DNA of 64,000 nt, taken from positions 248,001 through 312,000 of the forward strand of contig NZ_NEJH01000003.1 in assembly GCF_002113025.1 (NCBI RefSeq), in the 5' to 3' direction. Shown piece by piece: positions 1 to 7,867 of the stretch (position 1 is its first letter; each line of letters begins with the position of its first letter). This DNA comes from Pseudomonas sp. B28(2017) (lineage in GTDB: Bacteria > Pseudomonadota > Gammaproteobacteria > Pseudomonadales > Pseudomonadaceae). Below the pieces are notes generated by a model that did not search any database, was not told the DNA's origin, and saw only the letters and a list, made by a program, of their open reading frames with translations. A program made the position numbers and the translations under genes.

Positions 1-910
1 CCATCTGCAGCAGCAAGCCGTCGCCGTTCGTAGGATCTTTCTTGAGCTTCTGTGGGGCGACGACTTCCGGGCGGTAATCCGCGACTGCTGCCGAGGCGAT
101 GAACAGGTCGCAAGGGATCGCCGCTTCGCAGGCGGCCAGCATGTCGCGGGCGCTGACCACGTCGATGCGGGTGACGCGATCCGGGGTCGGCAGATGCACC
201 GGGCCGGTGATCAAGGTCACGCGGGCACCCGCTTCCACGGCCGCTTCGGCCAGGGCAAAGCCCATTTTCCCGGAGCTGTGGTTGGTGATGTAACGCACCG
301 GGTCGATGTTTTCCTGGGTCGGGCCGGCCGTGATCAGCACGTGTTTTCCGGTCAGTGCCTGACGCTGGAAACAGTCGGCGGCGCACTGGGCCAGTTCAAG
401 GGCTTCGAGCATGCGCCCCAGGCCGACGTCGCCACAGGCCTGGCTACCGGACGCCGGGCCGAAGACCTTGATGTCGCGGCTTTCGAGGGTTTGCAGGTTG
501 GCCTGGGTCGCCGGATCGCGCCACATCGCCTGGTTCATGGCTGGCGCAACGGCGACCACTGCGTCGGTGGCCAGCACCAGCGTGGTCAGCAGGTCATCGG
601 CAATGCCTTGGGCCAGGCGGGCGATCAGGTCCGCCGTGGCAGGGGCGATCAGCACCAGGTCGGCCCATTTGGCCAGTTCGATATGCCCCATGGCCGCTTC
701 GGCCGCCGGGTCCAGCAGGTCCAGGTGGACCGGGTGCCCGGACAGGGCCTGCATGGTCAGCGGGGTGATGAATTCTGCGCCGCCTCGGGTCATGACCACG
801 CGCACTTCGGCGCCCTGATCGATCAGGCGGCGAACCAGGTCGGCGCTCTTGTAGGCTGCGATGCCGCCGCCGACGCCCAGAACAATGCGTTTCCGATACA
901 GCCGCTGCAT
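1..910 (-). CDS. coaBC: CoaBC, phosphopantothenoylcysteine decarboxylase / phosphopantothenate-cysteine ligase (C-terminus cut by window edge)
   Basis: This bifunctional cytoplasmic enzyme makes 4'-phosphopantetheine for coenzyme A: it joins cysteine to phosphopantothenate and then decarboxylates the product. Translating the minus strand from the ATG at 910 gives [20 protein letters not shown], the flavodoxin-like start of the CoaC domain. Further on come the PAMN substrate-binding motif ([12 protein letters not shown]) and the CoaC Cys motif region ([11 protein letters not shown]). The CoaB part follows, with [20 protein letters not shown]. The frame stays open to base 1, so the last part of the ligase domain lies outside the window. 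It is divergent from radC, an arrangement also known in P. aeruginosa. The identification is firm; only the end is missing. Confidence 0.96.
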   Translation of the reverse strand, partial: MQRLYRKRIVLGVGGGIAAYKSADLVRRLIDQGAEVRVVMTRGGAEFITPLTMQALSGHPVHLDLLDPAAEAAMGHIELAKWADLVLIAPATADLIARLAQGIADDLLTTLVLATDAVVAVAPAMNQAMWRDPATQANLQTLESRDIKVFGPASGSQACGDVGLGRMLEALELAQCAADCFQRQALTGKHVLITAGPTQENIDPVRYITNHSSGKMGFALAEAAVEAGARVTLITGPVHLPTPDRVTRIDVVSARDMLAACEAAIPCDLFIASAAVADYRPEVVAPQKLKKDPTNGDGLLLQM

Positions 911-1045
911 AGGCCTGCCTTTCAATTCGTTGGTGACATACGTGGCGAAACCCCCTCCCCAGGGTGAATTCGCCCGCAAAAAAGATGGGCTACGATATCA
1001 CAGCGACCGCTATGGAACAGCGGTGCCCACAGACAGGGAGGTGCT

Positions 1046-1720
1046 ATGAGTATTCGCGATTGGCCGGCGGCGGAGCGGCCGCGGGAGAGGTTGCTTGAAC
1101 AGGGCTCGGGAAGTCTTTCGGACGCCGAACTGCTGGCGATTTTTTTACGAACGGGCGTGGTGGGCAAAAGCGCGGTAGATCTGGCGCGGCACCTGTTGAA
1201 TCAATTTGGCAGCCTGCGTTCGCTGCTTGAGGCCGATCAGGAAACGTTCAGCAAGCAACTGGGGCTAGGTCCGGCGAAATTTGCCCAACTGCAAGCTGCT
1301 CAAGAAATGAGCAGGCGTCATCTGGCCGAGCGTGCGCGTCAAAAATCGGCACTGGAGAATCCACAAGCGGTTCGCGAGTACCTCAAGTCGATGCTGCGCC
1401 ACGAGCCACACGAGGTATTTGGTTGCCTGTTTCTCGATTCCAGGCATCAGGTACTGGCGTTTGAGACGCTATTTCGCGGCTCCATCGACAACACCAGCGT
1501 TCATCCGCGAGAGGTGGTCAAGCGCGCCTTGGCCAACAACGCAGCGGCATTGATCCTCTGCCACAACCACCCGTCGGGTAACTCCGACCCCAGCCAGGCC
1601 GACCGAGTGCTCACCAAGCGCCTGCAAAAGGCGCTGGAGTTGATTGACGTGCGGGTGCTGGATCACTTCATCATCGGCGATGGCGACCCGTTGTCGATGG
1701 CTGAGTATGGGTGGATGTGA
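1046..1720 (+). CDS. radC: RadC family JAB/MPN-domain protein
   Basis: The product has 224 residues, the usual RadC length. It has an N-terminal helix-hairpin-helix-like part (about 1-95) and a C-terminal JAMM metallo-domain. The metal motif is visible as HNHPSG at 173-178 followed by an Asp about ten residues on. RadC was once called a DNA repair protein, but its repair role in bacteria is doubtful and its substrate is unknown. The ATG at 1046 follows the purine-rich stretch GGGAGG with good spacing. The gene is divergent from coaBC and convergent with the solute-binding protein gene, with a REP pair between the two stops. Confidence 0.95.
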   Translation: MSIRDWPAAERPRERLLEQGSGSLSDAELLAIFLRTGVVGKSAVDLARHLLNQFGSLRSLLEADQETFSKQLGLGPAKFAQLQAAQEMSRRHLAERARQKSALENPQAVREYLKSMLRHEPHEVFGCLFLDSRHQVLAFETLFRGSIDNTSVHPREVVKRALANNAAALILCHNHPSGNSDPSQADRVLTKRLQKALELIDVRVLDHFIIGDGDPLSMAEYGWM

Positions 1721-1730
1721 ATGATTCACT

Positions 1731-1833
1731 GTCGGAGCGAGCTTTGCTCGCGATGGCGGTCGGGGCACCGCTTTCATTCAGGCAACCCCCGTCATCGTTG
1801 AAGTCCATCGCGAGCAGAGCTCGCTCCTACAGG
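1731..1833. repeat. REP pair (BIME)
   Basis: Two inverted copies of the Pseudomonas REP palindrome (core GAGCGAGCTTTGCTCGCGA and its complement) lie between the convergent ends of radC and the solute-binding protein gene. The spacer includes GTCATCGTTGAAGTC, related to the spacers at 18247, 47311 and 60394. Confidence 0.85.
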
Positions 1834-1844
1834 GTTTCAGCCGT

Positions 1845-3431
1845 TTATTTCAGGTTCACCCTGGAGTAGTCCTGCCGACCGAACGGGCTGACCGAATAAC
1901 CCTCGACATCCTTGCGTGTCAGCGCAAAGGCCGTCGGGTGGGCCAGGGGCAACCACAGGGCCTGCTGCTGGATCTGCGTCTGGGCCTGTTCGTAGAGCTT
2001 GCTGCGCACACCTTGCTCGCCAGTGGTCTTGCCAGCACTGATCAGTCTGTCCAGGTCCTGGTTGCAGTAGCGGGCGAAGTTGGTGCCGGACTTGACCGCG
2101 GCGCAGGAAAACTGCGGCGTGAGGAAGTTGTCCGGGTCGCCGTTATCGCCAGCCCAGCCCATGAACAGCAAGTCATGTTCACCGGCCTTGGCGCGGCGGA
2201 TCAGTTCGCCCCACTCGATCACCCGGATCTCGGCCTGAATGCCGATTTCCGCGAGGTCAGACTGCAGCAGTTGGGCGCCAAGGCTCGGGTTCGGGTTCAG
2301 CAGGCTGCCCGACGGGCGAGTCCAGATGGTGGTCTGGAAGCCGTCCTTGAGCCCGGCCTTGGCCATCAATGCCTTGGCCTTCGCCACGTCATGCGGATAG
2401 CCCGGCAGGCTTTTGGCGTAGCTCCAGGTGTTGGGTGGGTAGGGGCCGTTGGCGGCTTCGGCAGTGCCTTCGAACACGGCTTTGAGATAGTTGGCCTTGT
2501 CGAACGCGAGGTTGATGGCCTGACGGACTTCAGGTTTGTCCAGCGGCGGGTGCTGGCTGTTGATGCCGACGAATGCGGTCATGAACGCGTCAGTCTTTTC
2601 GACTTTCAGGGTCGGCTCTTTCAGCGCTTCCTGTACGTCCAGAGGCTTGGGCGACAGGGCGATCTGGCATTCGTTACGGCGCAATTTCTGCAGGCGCACA
2701 TTGGCGTCCGGCGTGATGGCGAAGATCAGCGGATCTACAGCGGGTTTGCCACCGAAGTAATCCGGGTTGGCCTTGTAGCGAACCGAGGCGTCCTTCTGGA
2801 AACGGGTGAACACGAATGGCCCCGTACCGATTGGCTGACTGTTGAGCTTCTCGGGCGTACCGGCCTTCATCAATTTTTCGGCGTATTCGGCCGAATAGAT
2901 CGAGGCGAAGCCCATGCTCAGGGTCGCCAGGAAGGTCGAGTCCGGGTGGTCGAGGGTGAAACGCACTGTCTGCGGATCGAGGGCGTCGATTTTTTTGATC
3001 AGTGCAGGCAACTGCATCGATTGCGCGTGCGGGAAGCCGCTCTGGGCGACTTTGTGCCACGCATTGGCCGGGTCGAGCATGCGGTCGAAACTGAAAATCA
3101 CGTCTTCGGCGCTCAGGTCGCGCGTCGGGGTGAAGTACTCAGTGCGATGGAATTTCACCTGCGGGTGCAGTTTGAACACGTAGATCAGGCCGTCGGCGCT
3201 GACGTCCCAGCTGTCGGCGAGGCTGGCGACCACTTTGCCACTGGCCGTGTCGAAGTCCACCAGGCGATTCATCAATACATCGGCGGAGGCGTTGGTGGTG
3301 GTCAGCGAGTTGTACTGCACCACGTCGAACCCTTCGGGGCTGGCCTCGGTGCAGACGCTCAGGGCGGCGGCAAAGGCCTGTGGGCTCAGCAGAAGCGGGG
3401 CGAGCAACAACGGTAGGGCAGCGAGGCGCAT
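1845..3431 (-). CDS. ABC transporter periplasmic substrate-binding protein, SBP_bac_5 (DppA/OppA-like) family
   Basis: The product is a 528-residue secreted binding protein of the peptide/nickel type. The start is placed at 3431 rather than at the upstream ATG at 3467. From 3431 the protein opens with a clear signal peptide (MRLAALPLLLAPLLLSPQAFA) and AAGGAAC sits just upstream. The mature region shows the family signature (ADSWDVSADGLIYVFKLHPQ, then KFHRTEYFTPTRDLSAEDV) and the C-terminal pattern of dipeptide-binding proteins (GWAGDNGDPDNFL). No permease or ATPase genes lie beside it, so it must use components encoded elsewhere. P. aeruginosa has a homologous orphan next to rpmBG. Peptides are the likeliest ligand but this is unproven. 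Confidence 0.9.
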   Translation of the reverse strand: MRLAALPLLLAPLLLSPQAFAAALSVCTEASPEGFDVVQYNSLTTTNASADVLMNRLVDFDTASGKVVASLADSWDVSADGLIYVFKLHPQVKFHRTEYFTPTRDLSAEDVIFSFDRMLDPANAWHKVAQSGFPHAQSMQLPALIKKIDALDPQTVRFTLDHPDSTFLATLSMGFASIYSAEYAEKLMKAGTPEKLNSQPIGTGPFVFTRFQKDASVRYKANPDYFGGKPAVDPLIFAITPDANVRLQKLRRNECQIALSPKPLDVQEALKEPTLKVEKTDAFMTAFVGINSQHPPLDKPEVRQAINLAFDKANYLKAVFEGTAEAANGPYPPNTWSYAKSLPGYPHDVAKAKALMAKAGLKDGFQTTIWTRPSGSLLNPNPSLGAQLLQSDLAEIGIQAEIRVIEWGELIRRAKAGEHDLLFMGWAGDNGDPDNFLTPQFSCAAVKSGTNFARYCNQDLDRLISAGKTTGEQGVRSKLYEQAQTQIQQQALWLPLAHPTAFALTRKDVEGYSVSPFGRQDYSRVNLK

Positions 3432-3700
3432 GGTCGGTTCCTTTACAGATCGAAGGCCCATCTGCAAGTGCAGTCTGGAAAAGGCTTACCCTAGTAGGCT
3501 CTTTTGCAAATGACTATCCCCTTTTTCATTTTGAGGAGACTATAGGCGACTGATTTTGCTGGGCAGCGATTGAGCAAAACCCCTGGTTGGCTCGATGAGC
3601 AGATTTTCTGCGACGAGCGGTCGCCTTCGACGATAGCCTTTGTCCAAGGCGCTCGGAGCCCGGAAAACGGGGTTTTTGTTAATTCAACGCACACGGAATG

Positions 3701-3729
3701 TTGTTGCTCTCCAGTCTTTCTGGTATAAA
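3701..3729 (+). promoter_or_regulatory. Sigma-70 promoter of rpmB-rpmG
   Basis: TTGTTG at 3701-3706 and TATAAA at 3724-3729 are separated by exactly 17 bases. Transcription would start near 3736 and leave a leader of about 140 bases before rpmB. The segment from 3432 to 3700 contains no plausible gene and probably holds the divergent promoter of the solute-binding protein. Confidence 0.75.
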
Positions 3730-3783
3730 GCAGCGCTCTTTTCTAGGGGCCCGGTTCCTTCACTGTAGGTGTAGCCGGTAAGA

Positions 3784-3869
3784 CCTCTAAAGAATCGCGG
3801 CGCCTGGCGCCACAATGACTAGAGATTAAGCGGCCAACCCATGCCGGGTTGGGCATGTGGTTTTAGAGG
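3784..3869 (+). promoter_or_regulatory. Structured 5' leader of rpmB, possible ribosomal-protein autoregulatory element
   Basis: By eye the leader folds into a closing stem CCTCTAAA (3784-3791) with TTTAGAGG (3862-3869), which would cover part of the rpmB ribosome-binding purines. Inside it lies a hairpin GGCGC-CTG-GCGCC (3799-3811). A further hairpin can form in two exclusive ways. One is CCAACCC (3834-3840) with GGGTTGG (3846-3852). The other is AACCCATGCC (3836-3845) with GGCATG-T-GGTT (3852-3862), which also competes with the closing stem. I do not recognise a named RNA class; the pairing is seen, the regulatory role is inferred. Confidence 0.45.
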
Positions 3870-3877
3870 GCTGAGGC

Positions 3878-4111
3878 ATGTCTAGAGTATGTCAAGTTAC
3901 CGGTAAGGGTCCGGTGACTGGGAACAACATTTCCCACGCAAACAACAAAACCCGTCGTCGTTTCCTGCCGAACCTGCAGCATCACCGCTTCTGGGTTGAA
4001 GAAGAGAAACGTTTTGTGCGTCTGCGCGTATCTGCCAAAGGCATGCGCATCATCGACAAGCGTGGCATCAGTGTCGTGCTGGCCGAACTTCGTCGCGATG
4101 GCAAGGTTTAA
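3878..4111 (+). CDS. rpmB: 50S ribosomal protein L28
   Basis: The product is 77 residues, typical for L28, and begins [20 protein letters not shown], the family's conserved N-terminus. It is a basic protein of the large ribosomal subunit. The end shows the usual RIIDKRGI region. It is the first gene of a two-gene operon with rpmG, whose ATG lies 11 bases after the stop. The ATG is preceded by AGAGGGCTGAGGC; the purine run AGAGG can be masked by the leader stem described at 3784-3869. Confidence 0.99.
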   Translation: MSRVCQVTGKGPVTGNNISHANNKTRRRFLPNLQHHRFWVEEEKRFVRLRVSAKGMRIIDKRGISVVLAELRRDGKV

Positions 4112-4122
4112 GGGAGCTAATC

Positions 4123-4278
4123 ATGCGTGAATTGATTCGTTTGATTTCGAGCGCCGGTACTGGTCACTTCTACACTACCGACAAGAACAAGCGTACTACT
4201 CCGGACAAAATCGAGATCAAGAAATATGATCCGGTTGTTCGCAAGCACGTGATCTACAAAGAAGGCAAAATCAAGTAA
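4123..4278 (+). CDS. rpmG: 50S ribosomal protein L33
   Basis: The product is 51 residues, starting [19 protein letters not shown] and ending [11 protein letters not shown]. It is the cysteine-free form of L33, without the zinc-ribbon Cys pairs of the other paralogue type, so it should function under zinc limitation too. AGGGAG precedes the ATG. It directly follows rpmB and is closed by a strong intrinsic terminator. Confidence 0.98.
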   Translation: MRELIRLISSAGTGHFYTTDKNKRTTPDKIEIKKYDPVVRKHVIYKEGKIK

Positions 4279-4297
4279 TTGATTTTTCTCTCTTACG

Positions 4298-4333
4298 AAA
4301 AAGGCCCGTATCGCGAGATACGGGCCTTTTTTG
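4298..4333 (+). terminator. Intrinsic terminator of rpmB-rpmG
   Basis: A GC-rich hairpin AAAGGCCCGTATC-GCGA-GATACGGGCCTTT is followed by a T run, 20 bases after the rpmG stop. This is a textbook Rho-independent terminator. Confidence 0.93.
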
Positions 4334-4368
4334 TTGCCTGCGGATTATGCAGTGCCTGTCAGGGCCCC

Positions 4369-4434
4369 TTCGCGAGCAGGCTCGCTCCCACATTGTCCGT
4401 TACCACCTGTGGGAGCGAGCCTGCTCGCGAAAGC
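4369..4434. repeat. REP pair (BIME)
   Basis: Inverted copies TTCGCGAGCAGGCTCGCTCC and GGGAGCGAGCCTGCTCGCGA are separated by a short spacer between rpmG and the convergent cupin gene. Confidence 0.9.
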
Positions 4435-4456
4435 GTCGGCCCAGGCACGCGATTTG

Positions 4457-4819
4457 TCAGGCCTTCTGTTCAAACGCCACATAGATCTTGCGGCATGGCT
4501 CCAGCACTTCCCAGGTGCCGCGAAAGCCTGCCGGGATCACGAAGCGATCACCCACACGCAGCGTCTTGGCATTGCCGTCGAGGTCACGTATCACGGAAAC
4601 CCCCTGCACGATTTCGCAGTATTCGTGTTCGGTGAAGTTCACCGTCCACTGGCCGACAGCCCCTTCCCATACGCCGGCGTTCAATTGGCCGCAAGGGCTG
4701 TTGTAGTGGTTGTACACCACTTGCTCGGGATCACCCTTCAGTACTTTGGTCGGATCCGGGCGATAGCGTTCGGCGGCGGTGGTGGCCTGGCTGAAGTCGA
4801 CGATATTCTGGATGCTCAT
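4457..4819 (-). CDS. Cupin-domain protein (DUF861-like)
   Basis: The product is a small 120-residue protein with one cupin barrel. The metal-binding cupin motif 1 is represented by the region TEHEYCEIVQGVSVI and motif 2 by RVGDRFVIPAGFRGTWEV, which fits the DUF861 / ureidoglycine-aminohydrolase-type subgroup. Function is unknown. It is divergent from the aldehyde dehydrogenase gene at 5042 and a homologue is found at this position in other pseudomonads, so a link to amine catabolism is possible but not shown. No signal peptide is seen. Confidence 0.85.
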   Translation of the reverse strand: MSIQNIVDFSQATTAAERYRPDPTKVLKGDPEQVVYNHYNSPCGQLNAGVWEGAVGQWTVNFTEHEYCEIVQGVSVIRDLDGNAKTLRVGDRFVIPAGFRGTWEVLEPCRKIYVAFEQKA

Positions 4820-5041
4820 TGTTGTATTCCCTCGTTATTGTTGGTATCGCCAAAGTCTATGTTTATTAAAATGAACATCGCAAGGCCGTTTGCCGGCGTT
4901 ATGTCAAATATATTGAAACTTCACCTGCCACTGGTTTAGGGTGGTGGTTGCCTTGGGCCGACAAGCAGGCTGGCCGGGCAGAATTCCTGACAGCGCCCGC
5001 GAAGAACGCGGGTGTCGTATCAATAAGAGGAGGACACTCGC

Positions 5042-6535
5042 ATGACCACCCTGACCCGTGCCGACTGGGAACAACGTGCCCGCGACCTGAAAATCGAAGG
5101 CCGCGCCTATATCAATGGCGAATACACCGACGCCGTTTCGGGCGAGACCTTCGAGTGCATCAGCCCGGTCGATGGCCGTCTGTTGGGCAAGATTGCCAGC
5201 TGTGACGCCGCCGATGCCCAGCGCGCGGTGGAAAACGCCCGCGCCACATTCAATTCCGGTGTCTGGTCGCGCCTGGCGCCGACCAAGCGCAAATCCACCA
5301 TGATCCGTTTCGCCGGCCTGCTCAAACAGCACGCCGAAGAGCTGGCTCTGCTTGAAACCCTGGACATGGGCAAGCCGATCAGTGATTCCCTGTACATCGA
5401 CGTTCCCGGCGCGGCGCAAGCCCTGAGCTGGAGTGGCGAAGCCATCGACAAGATCTATGACGAAGTAGCGGCCACCCCGCACGATCAACTGGGTCTGGTG
5501 ACCCGTGAGCCGGTGGGTGTTGTCGGCGCCATCGTGCCGTGGAACTTCCCGCTGATGATGGCGTGCTGGAAACTGGGCCCGGCGCTGTCCACCGGTAACT
5601 CGGTGATCCTCAAGCCGTCCGAAAAATCACCGCTGACCGCCATCCGTATCGCTGAACTGGCTGTCGAAGCCGGCATTCCGAAAGGCGTGCTGAACGTATT
5701 GCCGGGTTACGGTCACACTGTCGGTAAGGCCCTGGCCCTGCACAACGATGTCGACACCCTGGTGTTCACCGGCTCGACCAAAATCGCCAAGCAACTGTTG
5801 ATCTACTCCGGTGAGTCGAACATGAAGCGCGTCTGGCTCGAAGCCGGCGGCAAGAGCCCGAACATCGTGTTCGCCGATGCACCGAACCTGCAGGATGCTG
5901 CCGAAGCCGCTGCTGGCGCTATCGCCTTCAACCAGGGCGAAGTCTGCACCGCCGGTTCGCGCCTGCTGGTGGAGCGTTCGATCAAGGATAAATTCCTGCC
6001 GCTGGTGATCGAGGCGCTGAAGGCCTGGAGGCCGGGCAATCCGCTGGATCCGGCGACCAATGTTGGCGCGCTGGTCGATACCCAGCAGATGAACACCGTG
6101 CTGTCCTACATCGAGTCCGGTCATGCCGATGGCGCCAGGTTGGTGGCCGGTGGCAAGCGTACGCTCCAGGAAACTGGTGGCACTTACGTTGAACCGACCA
6201 TTTTCGATGGCGTGAGCAACGCGATGAAAATCGCCCAGGAAGAAATTTTCGGCCCGGTACTGTCGGTCATCGAATTCGACAGCGCCGAAGAAGCCATCGC
6301 GATCGCCAACGACACGCCGTACGGCTTGGCCGCCGCGGTCTGGACTGGCGACATTTCCAAGGCTCACCTCACCGCCCGCGCACTGCGTGCCGGTAGCGTG
6401 TGGGTCAACCAGTACGATGGCGGCGACATGACCGCTCCGTTCGGTGGCTTCAAGCAGTCCGGCAATGGTCGCGACAAGTCCCTGCACGCGTTCGACAAAT
6501 ATACCGAGCTGAAGGCGACCTGGATCAAGTTGTAA
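5042..6535 (+). CDS. kauB: NAD(P)-dependent aldehyde dehydrogenase, KauB/PuuC-like (polyamine and arginine catabolism)
   Basis: The product is a 497-residue aldehyde dehydrogenase. The NAD-binding PWNFP motif has Asn168, the general base Glu267 sits in LEAGGKSPN, and the nucleophile Cys302 sits in FNQGEVCTAGSR. By sequence and position it matches P. aeruginosa KauB/PauC, which oxidises 4-guanidinobutyraldehyde and gamma-glutamyl-aminobutyraldehyde or free aminoaldehydes from putrescine. AGAGGAGGACAC precedes the ATG, a strong ribosome-binding site. The PauR repressor gene (17011) and the amine-oxidase-type gene (11503) of the same pathway lie downstream, so PauR control is likely. The aminotransferase gene that neighbours kauB in P. 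aeruginosa is not present here. Confidence 0.88.
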   Translation: MTTLTRADWEQRARDLKIEGRAYINGEYTDAVSGETFECISPVDGRLLGKIASCDAADAQRAVENARATFNSGVWSRLAPTKRKSTMIRFAGLLKQHAEELALLETLDMGKPISDSLYIDVPGAAQALSWSGEAIDKIYDEVAATPHDQLGLVTREPVGVVGAIVPWNFPLMMACWKLGPALSTGNSVILKPSEKSPLTAIRIAELAVEAGIPKGVLNVLPGYGHTVGKALALHNDVDTLVFTGSTKIAKQLLIYSGESNMKRVWLEAGGKSPNIVFADAPNLQDAAEAAAGAIAFNQGEVCTAGSRLLVERSIKDKFLPLVIEALKAWRPGNPLDPATNVGALVDTQQMNTVLSYIESGHADGARLVAGGKRTLQETGGTYVEPTIFDGVSNAMKIAQEEIFGPVLSVIEFDSAEEAIAIANDTPYGLAAAVWTGDISKAHLTARALRAGSVWVNQYDGGDMTAPFGGFKQSGNGRDKSLHAFDKYTELKATWIKL

Positions 6536-6588
6536 GCCGTTAAGGGAGGTCTGTTGTAGAGCAGGCCTCCCGAACGACACAGATCCCT

Positions 6589-6679
6589 TGTGGGGGCGAG
6601 CTTGCTCGCGATAGCGGTGTAACAGTCGACTTCAATGTTGAATGTTGCTCCGTCATCGCGAGCAAGCTCGCTCCCACAA
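6589..6679. repeat. REP pair (BIME) with shared spacer type A
   Basis: Inverted REP copies (GGGGGCGAGCTTGCTCGCGA and its partner) enclose a spacer containing TTCAATGTTGAATGTTGC. The spacer recurs in the pairs at 20361 and 55685. Confidence 0.88.
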
Positions 6680-6721
6680 TGTTTTGTGTTGTACATAAAA
6701 ATATCCACAGGAGCGTGGAGT

Positions 6722-7867
6722 ATGCGTTGGGCGACTTATTTCGCCGTTTTGGCATCTGTCTTGAGTGTCGGCCTGGCCCTGGGTGTCAGCATGCCGCTGG
6801 TGTCGTTTCGCCTGGAGAGCTGGGGCTACGGCTCGTTTGCCATTGGTGTGATGGCTGCGATGCCGGCCATCGGCGTCCTGTTGGGGGCGAAAATCTCCAG
6901 CCATCTGGCGGCACGATTCGGCACGGCCAATCTGATGCGCCTGTGTCTGTGGGGCGGGGCGGTTTCGATCGGTTTGCTCGCACTGTTGCCGAGCTATCCG
7001 ATCTGGTTGGTGCTACGGCTGATGATCGGGGTGATCCTGACCCTTGTATTCATCATCGGTGAAAGCTGGATCAATCAACTGGTGGTCGAGCAATGGCGTG
7101 GGCGGCTGGTGGCATTGTATGGCAGCAGCTACGCACTGAGTCAGCTGGCAGGGCCGGTGTTGCTTGGTTTCCTCGGTACCGAGCGCGATTATGGCTTTTG
7201 GGTGGGTGTCGGCTTGTTGATGGCGGCTCCATTCCTGTTGCTGGGGCGCAGTGGTGCGCCAAGCAGCGAGGCCAGCAGCGTGACTTTGAATGATTTGCTC
7301 GCTTTCTGTCGTGGCTTGCCGGCGATTGCCTGGGCAGTGTCATTGTTCGCCGCGTTCGAGGCGATGATTCTGACGCTGTTGCCGGTTTATTGCCTGCGCC
7401 AGGGTTTCACCACGGAGATCGCCCTGGCGATGGTCAGTACGGTGGTGGTCGGTGATGCCGTGCTGCAATTGCCGATTGGCGCGTTGGCCGATCGCTTGTC
7501 GCGACGCGCGTTGTTCACCGGTTGTGCGGTGGTTTTGCTGATGTCGAGCCTGGCGATTCCGATGCTGATCGACACGCTGTTGATCTGGCCATTGTGGGTG
7601 CTGTTCGGCGCCAGCGCCGGCGGGCTGTTCACCTTGTCGCTGATCCTGATCGGCGAGCGTTATCGCGACGACGCACTGGTACGCGCCAACGCGCATATTG
7701 CCCAGCTTTGGGGGATTGGTTGTTTGATCGGGCCGTTGCTGGCGGGCGCCGGCAGCCAGTGGATCAGCGGTCATGCGTTGCCGTTGCTGATGGCGGTGGG
7801 GGCCTTGGGCGTGTTGATCGTGGTGTCGCGGCAAGGGGCGTTTGGTGCGCTTGCCGAGCCGGCCTAG
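6722..7867 (+). CDS. MFS transporter, YcaD-like
   Basis: The product is a 381-residue protein with about twelve hydrophobic segments and no large soluble domain. The start at 6722 follows AGGAGCGTGGAGT; the open frame extends further upstream but that part overlaps the REP element and is unlikely to be translated. The segment RLVALYGSSYALSQLAGPVLLG and the central loop ADRLSRRALFTG are typical of MFS carriers. A homologous transporter follows kauB in P. aeruginosa, so a role in amine or amino-acid export or uptake is possible; the substrate is unknown. Its stop overlaps the convergent phospholipase-D-like gene by four bases. Confidence 0.88.
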   Translation: MRWATYFAVLASVLSVGLALGVSMPLVSFRLESWGYGSFAIGVMAAMPAIGVLLGAKISSHLAARFGTANLMRLCLWGGAVSIGLLALLPSYPIWLVLRLMIGVILTLVFIIGESWINQLVVEQWRGRLVALYGSSYALSQLAGPVLLGFLGTERDYGFWVGVGLLMAAPFLLLGRSGAPSSEASSVTLNDLLAFCRGLPAIAWAVSLFAAFEAMILTLLPVYCLRQGFTTEIALAMVSTVVVGDAVLQLPIGALADRLSRRALFTGCAVVLLMSSLAIPMLIDTLLIWPLWVLFGASAGGLFTLSLILIGERYRDDALVRANAHIAQLWGIGCLIGPLLAGAGSQWISGHALPLLMAVGALGVLIVVSRQGAFGALAEPA

